Shown here: positions 20,300-31,005 of the stretch, one piece after another | Layout: each line of letters opens with the position of its first letter | Numbering within the stretch: position 1 is the first letter of the stretch | Source: Xanthoparmelia taractica | Taxonomy: Eukaryota; Ascomycota; Lecanoromycetes; Lecanorales; Parmeliaceae | Length of the DNA: 64,000 nucleotides | Reading direction: 5' to 3' | NCBI GenBank assembly: GCA_033085395.1 | Contig: JANQBS010000145.1 | Span: 1 to 64,000, forward strand | Notes under the pieces: model-generated | Told to the model about the DNA's origin: nothing | Database searches by the model: none | Seen by the model: the letters and a program-made list of their open reading frames with translations, nothing else | Made by a program: the position numbers and the translations under genes

Positions 20300-21913
20300 A
20301 TGTCTTCCGCCTATTCTCGTCCTCAAGTGGATCGAGATCAGATGTCTTCTGGCACCAACAACTGCAATATTCAAGACCAACGGCTCAAGTCTACGGATAG
20401 TCAGATATCTACAACCCTGAGCAACCTGTCCTACCACACCACAGTCCCCAGCCGTTCCAGGTTAGAGCCAGAAGTTGGGCTCTCTTCTACCGGCTGGATT
20501 CCCTCGAAATGTACAACTTGTCTTAGCGAGCCTTATGCTGCCGGAAGTTGCCGGATACTCACCAATGCAGAGGAGCATCAAACTCTCTCAGGATGCGTGG
20601 ATCCTGTCTGCGCCGAAAATGTATGTGATGAGTGTCTCGAGGACGAAGATTATTGTGACGAGTGCGTCGTCGACTGCGGGTCCGACTGTGGGGTCGCCTT
20701 TCGCTGCGACCAACTTGATGTCGGCGTTGATGATAGTTACGCCTTCGGAGGCTCTGAGTCTGAACTCTTTGGCGATCAAACGGCGCAAACATTCGGCTTT
20801 GGCCGCCCTCTTCCTCCGCTACCAACGGAGAACACAATGATCGATTCGGGTGACCTAGGCCAGGCTCCTAGTGACGCAAACCTATCTACACTTCCTAATT
20901 ACAGCATGGATCAGGGCTACCCAGGCTCATTTTTGCAGCCAAATCTTTTTCCTCACTTTCCTTGGTCTCTTCATAGACAACGAAGTCCGCCGCAAGCCAT
21001 CACATCTAGTACATCAAGCTGTAAATCTTCCGATCAAGGCCCACCTAGCCATGAGCTCACATCTGCCGATATTTCACCCCTAACATGCAAAGCCACCTCT
21101 CCCGTGCAGTCATCAGAACCGACCCATGGCAGTCTAGACCCAACAGACACCACGGCAAATGCACATTACGATCATGTCAATCTCTCCACCGAGCACAGTG
21201 ATTCGGCAGGGCCATTCCATCCTACTTTGCAGTGCCAATGGGCTGACTTGACTGGGGAGCCGTGTGGAAAGACCTTGGCGCTGGGTGAGGATATGCATGA
21301 ACATCTGAAATCCGCGCATGGCGTTAAGAGTGAGGTCTTCTGTCGCTGGGTCGGATGTTCTGTTGGAGTCTTGAAGGCGTCTCCACACAGGTTTGCCAGC
21401 AGCGTCGAGCGCCATACATGGGGCCACAGTGGGTACCGTCCCTATAAATGTTCGGCTTGCAATGAAGGCTTCGCAGCTGCCAGTGTCCGCGACGAGCATT
21501 ATACAAACATACATTTGCGCAAGAAAGTTTTCGCCTGTGACATGTGTTCGCATCAGTGCACAAGCGCTACCAACCTGAAGAGGCACAAAGATGACAAGCA
21601 CAGCGCGGAGAGATTTCAGTGCGAGTTCTGCAACCAAAACGGCAAGAGGAGACTGTTTCCTCGCGGGCCAAATCTAGCACGTCATCTTCGAAACTGCAAG
21701 TACGTGATGGCTCAATTCCCTGAAGCTGCTGCCGCAGGGAAAACAAAAGCCGACTGGTTGCCACCTGGTTACAAAAGAGGCCATCATGGCATGGACAGGG
21801 CTAAGGTCACGCCTCCACAGTATCTGCCGGCGCAATATAAGGCATGGTCTGCCTCGTACGAAAGCAGTCGTGACATTGGTCAGACCGCTAACACTAGCTG
21901 CAATGCCATCTAA
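20300..21913 (+). CDS. C2H2 zinc-finger transcription factor
   Basis: A single uninterrupted frame from ATG 20300 codes 537 residues. A Cys-dense acidic segment lies near residues 70-130 (CTTCLSEPY, later CDECLEDEDYCDECVVDC). A Ser/Pro-rich disordered middle follows. From about residue 308 there is a cluster of C2H2-type fingers: CQWADLTGEPCGKTL...HLKSAH, CRWVGCSVG...RHTWGH, YKCSACNEGFAAASVRDEH, FACDMCSHQCTSATNLKRH, and a final CEFCNQNGKRRLF...RHLRNC with a C2HC ending. The protein is expected to be nuclear and DNA-binding; the target is unknown. Its stop lies only 39 bp from the stop of the convergent DUF6604 gene. Confidence 0.9.
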   Translation: MSSAYSRPQVDRDQMSSGTNNCNIQDQRLKSTDSQISTTLSNLSYHTTVPSRSRLEPEVGLSSTGWIPSKCTTCLSEPYAAGSCRILTNAEEHQTLSGCVDPVCAENVCDECLEDEDYCDECVVDCGSDCGVAFRCDQLDVGVDDSYAFGGSESELFGDQTAQTFGFGRPLPPLPTENTMIDSGDLGQAPSDANLSTLPNYSMDQGYPGSFLQPNLFPHFPWSLHRQRSPPQAITSSTSSCKSSDQGPPSHELTSADISPLTCKATSPVQSSEPTHGSLDPTDTTANAHYDHVNLSTEHSDSAGPFHPTLQCQWADLTGEPCGKTLALGEDMHEHLKSAHGVKSEVFCRWVGCSVGVLKASPHRFASSVERHTWGHSGYRPYKCSACNEGFAAASVRDEHYTNIHLRKKVFACDMCSHQCTSATNLKRHKDDKHSAERFQCEFCNQNGKRRLFPRGPNLARHLRNCKYVMAQFPEAAAAGKTKADWLPPGYKRGHHGMDRAKVTPPQYLPAQYKAWSASYESSRDIGQTANTSCNAI

Positions 21914-21952
21914 GTGATTCGCATTGCTGTGAATTAAGACGCAAAATGCGGC

Positions 21953-24347
21953 TCAGAAGATTTTCCATAAGAAATCATCTACGCTGCTGTCGGCCAATAC
22001 CACACTCATCGCTTCCTTGCATATATTCACCAAACCCTTACACCCGAACGGCGGCAGCTGGTGTTCATTGGCCTTGTAGCGATCAGCTGCTTGGAGCATA
22101 GTGTCCAAGTAGCAAAGACAATACCGTCCACAGTCTTCATCACCATGTGTCTTGTCGCTTACGATGGCGAGAATCCGCACACAGCTCATGTAAACACGGA
22201 AGAAGTTGACTTTTACGATCGGAAGGGAACCAACGAAATCAGTAAGGACTGCTTCCTGTAGTTGGGAGAGCTGATGTGGGCATGAGTTGGATGTAGGGTA
22301 GTGTTCTAGGTGCTCATGCGCGCACGTATGACCTTTATGCTCTTTCCGAGACACACAAGGATGGGTCAGAGCGTGTGTGCGACTCCAGAGACTCTCATTG
22401 ACATGGTAACCTTTCTCCTTGATGTGATAGAACATCGAAACCTTGCAGTAGGCTAATCTCGCATCATTTGCCTCTTTTCGCAATCCAAATCCGGCAGTGG
22501 TTCTTGCTGTGTGGGCTGGGATGGCCATATGATGAGACCCAGACCTGTGATCTGACGAATCTTGCTTGAACTTCAACCTACCACCCATATACCTGAGGCA
22601 GCAGGCCTTGAAATTTCGAGTTGGTCGTCCCCCGGGGAATAAAACATCGTTGAATGTGTCTCGAAGCTGCTCGAGTAGAGGCACCGATCTGAAGCCGGTG
22701 CACTCTCTCAGGATATGGTAAATGTGCACAACAGAGCCCACGTAATGCCGATAGCTAAACAAGCGCAAACCATAGTAGAAGAGCGTCTCATGCATCTCGA
22801 GGAGATGGGAACCCGACACCCACGGCGATTGAAAGTACAAGTCGAAGCACATTTCTTGGAGGAATGCCTTGAAATCCAGCTCCATGTTCGCTAAATGAAA
22901 TGCTAATGTCTGATAGCACCGGCAAGGCATACTCGAGTCGCTAAGCACAGCACCTATGCTGGGTAGCGCTTCCTGCGCGAGCTTGAGTGCTTGCAGCCGG
23001 CAGCTTGGAGGCGTAGATGGTTCTTGACAACCTAACAGGAAGCTTTTGTATGCATCCAGAAGCATGCGAAGCCCAAATGTGCACCGAAGACCATTGACAT
23101 CAGTCTCCTCGTGCGTGAGGAAATATCCGATCTCCGCATACAATGGCGATCCTGCACGAACGATATCCGTTGGTATTGTTTTGGCTTGCACATGCTGTTT
23201 GATGTTGTGCAATATCATATTCAAACACTTCTCGTCCGCTTCTGCCGAGTCTGATCCTATCCGAAGAGTGATGTTTGAAGGTTTCCGCGTGCAAATTTCA
23301 CATTCTAGCTTTTCCGGTCCCACGCTATTCTTGAGGTGTAGTAGCAGATGCCATGATTGTTGTAAGCTTTCAATTGCTTGCGTGGCCGGAGAGTCCAAGG
23401 CTTCAAAGCCTATCGGAGTACCTTGCGCTCGCAGCAGTTTGGTGCGCAACACCCCAGGGTCGGAGCTACCGCATACCAGCTTAAGTCGTTGCTCAATCCC
23501 TTCAAACCTCGCAAAAGTAACGTTCGTGATGAGAGCCGCCACTACCAAGGGAATCTCACCCTTCCTAGTCTGCTCCCAAACCTTCCTCGTCGCAAGCAAT
23601 AGACTATCCATCTCCTAAAGAGGCTGATTAGATCAAGTGCGATGACAACGAAGGCGGCTGTACCTGAAGCTCTTTGTAGACCTCGATGGCATCACAAAGC
23701 GAGTCATCGATGAGCTGAGGGGTATCATCGACTCGTGGTACCGTAGGGAAACCTTCTCTTGCACCATCTGTCTCGCTACCCGATTCTATTTCGCAGTCAC
23801 AAGAAGCGTCCGTCGTACCAAGCTTGAGCAAGGAAAATCGATTCCTCAAAGCATTCCGGCTATTCTGCTCGCTTGTTCGCTTGCAATCTTTCACGGGCTT
23901 AGCACAACATTCACAGAGGCCGGTATAAATCTTGGCTAGGCTGTACCCTCATACGATGCTTGTCAGCAGAGGCAAGGACAGCGGTAAAGATGTGATTGCT
24001 CGCCTTTCTGTAAAGAATTCGTGATTGACAGTATCCTCGGCTGCCACCTCGAGGCCACCTTTGGCCCTAAAAAAGTTGCTGAGCTGCGTACGAGCGGCTA
24101 TGGCTTGACGGAACTGGAAGTCAATGGTATCTGGCATGACGACTGCTTTCTTCTGTACCACTTCGGCCAGGCCCAGCAGGTCCCTAATGGAGATTGTATG
24201 GATGTTGTTGAACTTGCTGGTGCCATGACTCATGAGCCAAGCAATGATTGCACGGGTGTCCTTTTTGTATTGAAGATAGAGGTCAAAAAGAGACGGAGGT
24301 ATTCTTCCTCCACTTGGTGAGGACTGGTGTGAAATACCAAGCAGCAT
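21953..24347 (-). CDS. DUF6604 domain protein
   Basis: Three exons, 24347-24004, 23940-23664 and 23614-21953, sum to 2283 bp (760 residues). The second intron (23615-23663, 49 bp) is canonical. The first (23941-24003, 63 bp) requires a GC donor (AAG|GCGAGC) with a CTGAC branch site; without it an in-frame TGA interrupts the frame. The N-terminus carries the DUF6604 signature (LYLQYKKDTRAIIAWLM, then IRDLLGLAEVV and FQFRQAIAARTQLSNFF). The long C-terminal part is mostly helical, with a Cys patch (CECCAKPVKDC) at the exon 1/2 border. DUF6604 proteins are common in Pezizomycotina and their function is unknown. Soluble, with no signal peptide. Confidence 0.85.
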
Positions 24348-24977
24348 GTTTCCGTTGTCGCTGCAGCCTGCCTGTGATCCCTTCGAGATACTTGTGAGGT
24401 TGTGAACTTTGGGTAGGTAGGATGCGGAAGGTCGGCAATGTCTGAGTGTGGAGAAGAAGGAATCTCAGTTGAGAAGGATTGGTCTATTAGTGCAAATATT
24501 TTGGTGCCCGGTAGAAGTATGAGATGGAGGCATGAGATAGACTGTTGCTTGTATGCATGATAACGTAGCTTCCCGGGAGCCAAGAGGACGGAGGACCTTG
24601 AAGCGGCCTCTTGCCGGAATCCGGTTGTCACCCGAGATTGAGCTGACCCGATTTGGTCCAGTGATAGTGCTCAAGGTCCTCAAGTTAAACTAGCGCCTTG
24701 GAGAGTCCAGATCCTATCACCTGCGTAAATCTACCTCGGTCTCTACATATGTACTCAAGTACCTTACTTTTATGTAAGATTATAGCCTCAATCGAGTATC
24801 GTACTTATTCAATGTCCTCAATGTAGCCTTAGCTATCTGTAATCGGCTCCACCATAATCATCCTCCTTGGCCACCTCATCTTCCTTCTCATCCTCTTCAT
24901 TTTCCCTCTCCTTCTCATCGTCCACATATTCCACTCGTTCCAAGGACAACCAAAAACTCTCCACCATCACCACAACA
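24348..24977. promoter_or_regulatory. Divergent 5' region, DUF6604 gene and ZIP transporter
   Basis: 630 bp lie between the two start codons. The last ~130 bp before the ZIP start are CT-rich and free of ATG, as in a fungal 5' leader. No zinc-responsive element was identified with confidence. Confidence 0.4.
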
Positions 24978-26084
24978 ATGTCTTCCAACGACTTCAGTAC
25001 CGCAAACTTCAACGCTTCCAACGTCGATCTCTCCACCGCCGACCCACGCGATGTCATCTGCGCCCTCGCCGCCTCAGACAACGAATACAATGGTCAACTA
25101 GGCGCCCGCGTCTCCGCTCTCTTCGTCATCATGATCGTGTCCAGCTGCGCCACTTTCTTCCCAGTCATCGCCAAACGAGTCCCCCGACTCCGCATTCCCA
25201 TCTACGTCTACCTCTTCGCTCGATACTTCGGGGCCGGTGTCATCGTCGCCACGGCCTTCATTCACCTCTTGGACCCAGCATACAACGAGATCGGGCCCAA
25301 CACCTGCGTAGGTCTGACGGGAGGTTGGGCGCAATACTCCTGGTGTCCCGCTATCGTGCTCACTTCAGTCATGTTGATCTTCCTGTTGGACTTTGGAGCG
25401 GAGCGCTACGTGGAGATGAGATACGGCGTGATCACAGAGCAAGACATCCAAGGTGCCATCACTAGCGCTGAAGACGGCAAAGACTCCGCCGCGCCTAGCA
25501 ATGGGTCCCGAGCCGACAGCCATCGCGCAAAAGATGACTCCGAGAAGGGTTTTTCTCAGGAACTCGAGTTTGCCGGAACAAAAGCCGGCCGGGCGGCTTT
25601 CAAGCAGCAGATCGCCGCCTTCTTGATCCTGGAATTCGGCGTCATATTCCACTCCGTCATCATCGGACTTAATCTCGGGGTGGTAGGGGACGAATTCAGC
25701 ACCCTGTACGTCGTCGTCGTGTTTCATCAAGGCTTCGAAGGCCTGGGAATCGGCGCCCGCATGTCCGCTATCCCTTTTGCGCCGAGATCATGGCTCCCTT
25801 GGATCCTTTGCTCCGCGTACGGCTTGACTACGCCCATCGCTATCGCCATTGGACTCGGGCTAAGAACGACGTATAATCCCAACTCCTTCACGGCAAACGT
25901 GGTGAGCGGGGTACTGGATTCCATGAGCGCGGGTATCTTGATCTACACTGGACTCGTGGAGTTGTTGGCGAGAGATTTTCTGTTCGATCCTCGGCGGACG
26001 AGGGATAATAAGAGGCTGGCATTTATGATAGTGACGACGTTCCTAGGAGCTGCAATCATGGCATTGCTTGGGAAGTGGGCCTGA
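24978..26084 (+). CDS. ZIP-family zinc/iron transporter
   Basis: The first ATG (24978, MSSNDFSTANF) gives 368 residues in one exon. Upstream codons in the same frame lack ATG. About eight membrane segments are visible. The ZIP hallmarks are present: HSVIIGLNLG in TM IV and HQGFEGLGIGARM in TM V, containing the metal-binding His/Glu. An earlier FARYFGAGVIVATAFIHLLD matches TM II. The product most resembles fungal plasma-membrane ZRT1/ZRT2-type importers moving Zn2+ into the cytosol. The loop between TM III and IV is charged and Ser-rich with a single His, whereas many ZIPs have a His-rich loop there. Confidence 0.92.
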   Translation: MSSNDFSTANFNASNVDLSTADPRDVICALAASDNEYNGQLGARVSALFVIMIVSSCATFFPVIAKRVPRLRIPIYVYLFARYFGAGVIVATAFIHLLDPAYNEIGPNTCVGLTGGWAQYSWCPAIVLTSVMLIFLLDFGAERYVEMRYGVITEQDIQGAITSAEDGKDSAAPSNGSRADSHRAKDDSEKGFSQELEFAGTKAGRAAFKQQIAAFLILEFGVIFHSVIIGLNLGVVGDEFSTLYVVVVFHQGFEGLGIGARMSAIPFAPRSWLPWILCSAYGLTTPIAIAIGLGLRTTYNPNSFTANVVSGVLDSMSAGILIYTGLVELLARDFLFDPRRTRDNKRLAFMIVTTFLGAAIMALLGKWA

Positions 26085-27088
26085 AGCGTTGTGAGAAAAG
26101 GACGATGTAATATCAAATAGCATGGCGGTTTGACTGGATTCGCGGCATCATAGAGGGAAGGAACTTGATAAAAAGTATCAATCAGGGAGCTTTTTTTCCT
26201 GCATCCGCGCTTTTTGTGTTCATAGCTCGAATTCGAAATCAATAAATATGCATGTCTCAACTACCTGACTTCCACGCGCGCACGCACAGGGTGAGCAACG
26301 GTACTTTGCACGCTGACGCCAAGAGCACAAATCAGGCTCGGGCCAGACACCATCAATGATCGCTCATGGCTGCTTGGCATCGTTGCGTTCATTGCTCGGG
26401 ACGGGCAAAGGGAGCCTTGGCCGGTCAACCGCAATTGCGCCACCACGCCCGACTTCAGCGCGTCTGGCAAGAAGCAAGAATCCAGATTCGATATGCACAG
26501 CCAAGCAATAATCATGCCTCGAGTTCTGATGCGAGTGAGACTTGGGCTTGAGGCTTACGCCCAGGAATGAATCGATGGCGAATGAGGGGTAAGGTATTTC
26601 TACTATTCCATATCGAGTATGTGTCCAAACAACCAATCAATCAAAAAGGGCGACAAGCGAGTTGGTGCCTACTCAGCCACTTTCAATCCAGCACTTCAGC
26701 GAGGACGCCCATTACCTAGTTGAGTGATGAGGCTTTTTCCTGGTCTTCCTCCCTGGCATATTGTGTGGCTGAATATAATTCTTACCTTTTTTGTGCCGCG
26801 TGTTCAAGATCTGTTGCGCGCAGACCATCAAACATCATGAGGCGTTGTAGCATGTCTGCCTCTGCCAAATCTCTCTCTTCTCAAAAGATTGAAAAGCCCC
26901 GACGCCTGCCATATGTCTCGCATTCCGGTTTGGTCGTACTCAAAGAATCAAGTTCCGCAGACCTTGTTCAACACAACATATACCAAACATAGGAGTCGCA
27001 GTCTTGCCTAATATACAGTATTTCAATCCAAAACCACCATCAGGGTCTTATTAGTCATCTGGTGTTCATTACTGGCAAATGGTAGACA
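26085..27088. other. Intergenic, no supported gene
   Basis: This holds the 3' flank of the ZIP gene and the 5' flank of the next gene. Only short unconvincing frames occur on both strands. Confidence 0.5.
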
Positions 27089-29046
27089 ATGGCTATCGAC
27101 TGTAGCAATGTCCCAACCAACGTCACCTATGATTGCGCAAATCCTTGGGGCCAAGGTTGCACAAGCGATAAACATTTCCATTTCGCCAGTCTCTGGAAAT
27201 ACACACAGAATATTCAGAAAGCTTGCCCGAACGATACCCGTCTGTTTATTCCCCATGGTGGCATTGCCTCCCCTCGAAATGCTTCTTTGACGCAAGCATC
27301 TTGCGCTGCTGTTGCCGGGTCCGATTGGAAATACTATCCACCTGCCGATATATGGACACGTCTGACGACCTGGAAGATTCCACTATTTCAGCTGGTTGCA
27401 ACATTCCCGCGCCCGCCCCTGAGCTTCTCGGTCGAATGCTTTGTTATTATTCACCTCCTCGGAGATCCCGTCGATACCATAAAGAATCTACTGGCTAAGA
27501 TGTCGAGCTGCCAAAACATAGCCAGACATTGGAGAGCAGAATGTGAAAAGCTTCTGGAGAAACCACCTGGGGAAGACGAAGATCGTGACTGGAAAGCGTT
27601 GGCACTTCTCACAGATGCCTACGGGGAATGGGGCGTAGACGGAGAAGCAAAAGAGGCTTTACAACAGGCATTGTGGGTCCACAGTGTGCTTATCAGATAG
27701 AATATTCCTGACGATGCCACAGCGAAAAGAACCCCCAATGCAAGAAAAGACTCGCATCGGCAATCCGTCAAACCGGCCGCGCACTTGCCGCGGATCGCTC
27801 TACGAAGTTCCTTCCGATCATTGTCGCCCAAGCTTTCTTCATCGCAGCGGTCGGCATAGCTGTTTTCAGAACGGCGTCCGCGGCGGGGGAGAGCGCTTCC
27901 AGTGACACCGTCTTCATTAATGTCGAAGCGCATAGTATTGCCTTCTCGGCACTGTACTTCTGGATCATCCCTGCTGTCTTCCTGGGCTCGATCGTAGGCG
28001 TCTCCCAGACCGAGGCTGCCATCCCGAGAATATTAAGGCGTTTCCAAATCGACGTAGATCGTTTGGATCTCCCGAACGAGGTAAACCTGCCAAACCAGTG
28101 CTTTGATGATAACGAAAAGAGAATCTTTCACGGTGGCGTCTACTCCTGGCAACCGCAAAATGGACACCCATCGTATAACCTATTCTCATGTCTGATCGTG
28201 ATTATGGGAACGGCGACGGGTTTGCTGATCTCTGCATTTGTGCCACCAGATGGATGGGACTGCCGCCACATTGGAGAAGTCCTCGTCCTGATTGCTTGGC
28301 TTCTGAGTGCTCTGATCGATGTCTGGCTTAGGTACCTCTGGCCTTTGAATAAAGAAAATCAAACAAAGAATAGTAAGAAGAAAAACCAAGATAAACTTTT
28401 TTGGAGCACGGGTCTCAAAGACGTACTGGCTACCATCGCCACAACGGGCGGCGTCGTCACAACTCAACTGGGCCTCTTCAATAGGTGTGAATGCTATACT
28501 TTGTGGGGTAAGACAGGTCTTGCTCTACCAGAGATGCCAGACACCGCTCAGACCCTCTTCTATCGTCTCAACACGGTCTACCCCGCCATCGCCTTCACTT
28601 CTATTGGCGTACACTTGGTTCTTGTTCCGCTGTTTATTTCTGTTCGATACATAGATGCTCTTAGAACGTTTGTTCAGCGCGATGATAGAAGATCGAACGC
28701 GCTGTGGCTTTGGAAGATCTTGAAGTGGTATCGAACATCCAAAGCAGCGATTCAATCAACATTCCCACGCAATCGTTTCGGCCTATCCAAGGAGAACAGG
28801 ACTAACACAATGTTGACAGAGGCGGGACTTCGGGGCAATTCACACGAATTACAACCTCTGACACCATACGTCTCCGCGTCCGAGAGCACAGCTCCAGGAA
28901 ACGACCATGGTGATGGCACATCTGTGGCTGATGGACAGTCCGAGCCTACAGACGTGGTTTCTGGATCAAGTGCAGTGGATTGGCCCTCTAGATCCGGGAC
29001 GAATTTGCCGTCAACAACAGATCCTCGGCGAATGAATACTTTTTGA
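27089..29046 (+). CDS. Conserved fungal polytopic membrane protein, unknown function
   Basis: Two exons, 27089-27672 and 27723-29046, flank a 50-bp intron (GTGGGT donor, CTGAC branch, CACAG acceptor) and give 635 residues. The N-terminus has a Cys-containing region (DCSNVPTNVTYDCANPWGQG, then LTQASCAAVAGSDWKYYPP), followed by a conserved PPLSFSVECFVIIHLLGDPV segment. At least six membrane spans follow (for example IIVAQAFFIAAVGIAVF, ALYFWIIPAVFLGSIVGV, VLVLIAWLLSALIDVWL), ending in a Ser-rich cytosolic-like tail. I recall similar proteins in many Pezizomycotina but no function. The second exon's frame was confirmed by the continuous junction AF/EKNPQCKK. Confidence 0.75.
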
Positions 29047-30047
29047 TGAAAAATCAGGCTCCATTCTCCGGAGGTAACAAGTGGATTATCGTATAGTAGA
29101 GGCAATAATAGACTCGTTATGGGCAATACCGGTCTTTCTTTTCTTTTCAACCCTTTTACAGGACTACCGTTGCGTAAATAGTGCCTAAAAAGAGCGAAGC
29201 ACCGACGAGAGATCACATAAAGAAAAAGCGCAAAAACCGGAATGCTCGAACCGCTGACCAAAACCAACGCCTAGTCTACAACTTCTCGCCATTTCGATAG
29301 CGCCTCCGTTCGCCACGATGCTTCTTAAGCCTGTACCCGGCCGAGGTGCACGTATAGCCCAGCCAGACTCCACGCCTCCAAGCATCGTTTCATATTTCGA
29401 CAAAGCGCTTAGTGGGTATTCCTCGGCCTGACCACAGGACCTACTGCATGTCCTGCGACGGCATCATCGTCAAACCGATTCAGGGGCCCAATTTCCAGCC
29501 CACGAATCTGTTTCGCACTCAACCAACGAGATGGCCTAAACGGCTAGAGGCCAGATATGCCGCGATGCCGCCGTTGGATTTCACGATCAACGCTTCTTAG
29601 GAATGAGTGATGAAGCCCATTGGCTTGCCGTTTTAGCAGATGATGAGCGTATTTGGCCGCCTCAGGTACAGAGATATTCGTTGTTCTGATACGGAATGGG
29701 CACGGGAAAGGTGTCTGATATCGAAATGATTTGATCCAGTGTTGATGGATCCAGATTCATATTGCCTTTGCGGCACAAAGATGTGACATGATTAGTGTGA
29801 GATGTATCAAAGAAAGCCACGATAATAGCACTGAAGCTACACAATGCCATTCGTGACAAAGGTTTTAACAATTCTATTGTTTAAATCTCTTCTTCTTGCA
29901 TTTCCTAATGAATCCAACGAATATCACTCTCCACAACACGAACCATTGGCAGTCCATTCCAGCATCCTAGTCTAGCTATCCCCTCCAACATTCTCCCAAA
30001 ACTCCACAATCCAGACTACCAGTCTCCAAACCAACCGATCTGCAACA
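29047..30047. other. Intergenic, no supported gene
   Basis: Only short frames without start/splice support. Probable 3' flank of the membrane-protein gene and 5' flank of the next gene. Confidence 0.5.
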
Positions 30048-30896
30048 ATGAGGCTATTCCCTCGCTCAGTGCTGGGATCCCTAGGATCCGCCTTATCGCC
30101 GAAGAAGGGGAAGAACAATGGCGCAGGAAGGGACACAGAAGCCCCAAATGTGCCCGCAGCAGCCGCGAAAGACATACCATCCCCCAGCATCCCAGGGATC
30201 GGAAATGGCATACCGCCACCCAGCATCACCGAACTCGCGAAGGACATACCCACCCCCAGCGCCTTACCCACCGCAAAAGACACGCCGACTCCCAATGCCG
30301 CAGCCGACAGCAACCCGAAACCTTCCACAGTAACCACAACCACAACCACCACCCTCACCGTCACAGACACGCTTACCGTGACGAGCGCATCCGCTATGAT
30401 GACTGTCGTGCAACACGACTTGGCGACCGTAGCGACCACGATCCCGAGGACCATTATTACCACAGCCCATCACGACCCGTGCACCATCATCAGCACTACC
30501 ACCATCACCGTGACCAAAACACCTCCTCAATCACTCACACCCACCTCCGTCTCCATCTCCATCTCACCAGCACACCCATCCTCATCTCATCCTCCCACCA
30601 TCCCTTCGCCCGCCCCAAAAAAGCCACACTCCGACCCCTTGCTCATAACAACCATCCTCTTCGCTCTAATAATAACAGCGCTACTAACCGCGCTATGCAT
30701 CCTCGCGCTAAAATATCGACGGCTGATGAAAGCCACATCCAAAGCGGGAGCGGGGTCGAAGAAGAGTTATACGGAGGAGTTTGAGTGGGTTGGTGGTAGG
30801 GCTGTGCAGAAGAAGGAGGGGATAGAGAAGGGTGAGGGAAAGGGAAGGGAGGATGAGTGGGGGGTGAAGCAGAAGGAGGCGTGGGGGGTTGTGTGA
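30048..30896 (+). CDS. Ser/Thr/Pro-rich single-pass membrane protein
   Basis: ATG 30048 opens a 282-residue frame. Residues about 35-80 contain degenerate repeats of the form AKDIP-x-PS (three copies), followed by a Thr-rich tract (TVTTTTTTTLTVTDTLTVT) and Ser/Pro-rich sequence. One strong membrane segment (LLITTILFALIITALLTALC, about residues 197-220) is followed by a basic and then Glu/Lys-rich cytosolic tail. The architecture is like fungal cell-surface mucins or wall-stress sensors (WSC/Mid2-like), without a Cys-rich head domain. There is no clear signal peptide. The C-terminal coding region is very purine-rich on the coding strand. Confidence 0.6.
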   Translation: MRLFPRSVLGSLGSALSPKKGKNNGAGRDTEAPNVPAAAAKDIPSPSIPGIGNGIPPPSITELAKDIPTPSALPTAKDTPTPNAAADSNPKPSTVTTTTTTTLTVTDTLTVTSASAMMTVVQHDLATVATTIPRTIITTAHHDPCTIISTTTITVTKTPPQSLTPTSVSISISPAHPSSSHPPTIPSPAPKKPHSDPLLITTILFALIITALLTALCILALKYRRLMKATSKAGAGSKKSYTEEFEWVGGRAVQKKEGIEKGEGKGREDEWGVKQKEAWGVV

Positions 30897-31005
30897 ATGG
30901 GGGGATGGGGGGAAGGAAGGAGGGAAAGGGGGGCGAGAAGGGAATGGCTGGGGGAGGGGGAGAGGGAGAGAAGAGAAGGAGGGGGGAGATTGGATGTTGT
31001 TCATG
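30765..31005 (+). repeat. G-rich purine tract spanning the gene end
   Basis: From the last coding third of the Ser/Thr-rich gene to about 110 bp past its stop, the plus strand is almost entirely A/G with many G3-G6 runs (30895-30990 is densest). The complementary Pro-rich reading on the minus strand is a by-product of this composition, not a gene. Confidence 0.75.

Noticed and set aside
27108..27498. Alternative plus-strand frames inside the membrane-protein first exon
   Set aside because: Shadows of the main frame, which continues across the intron into membrane-spanning sequence.
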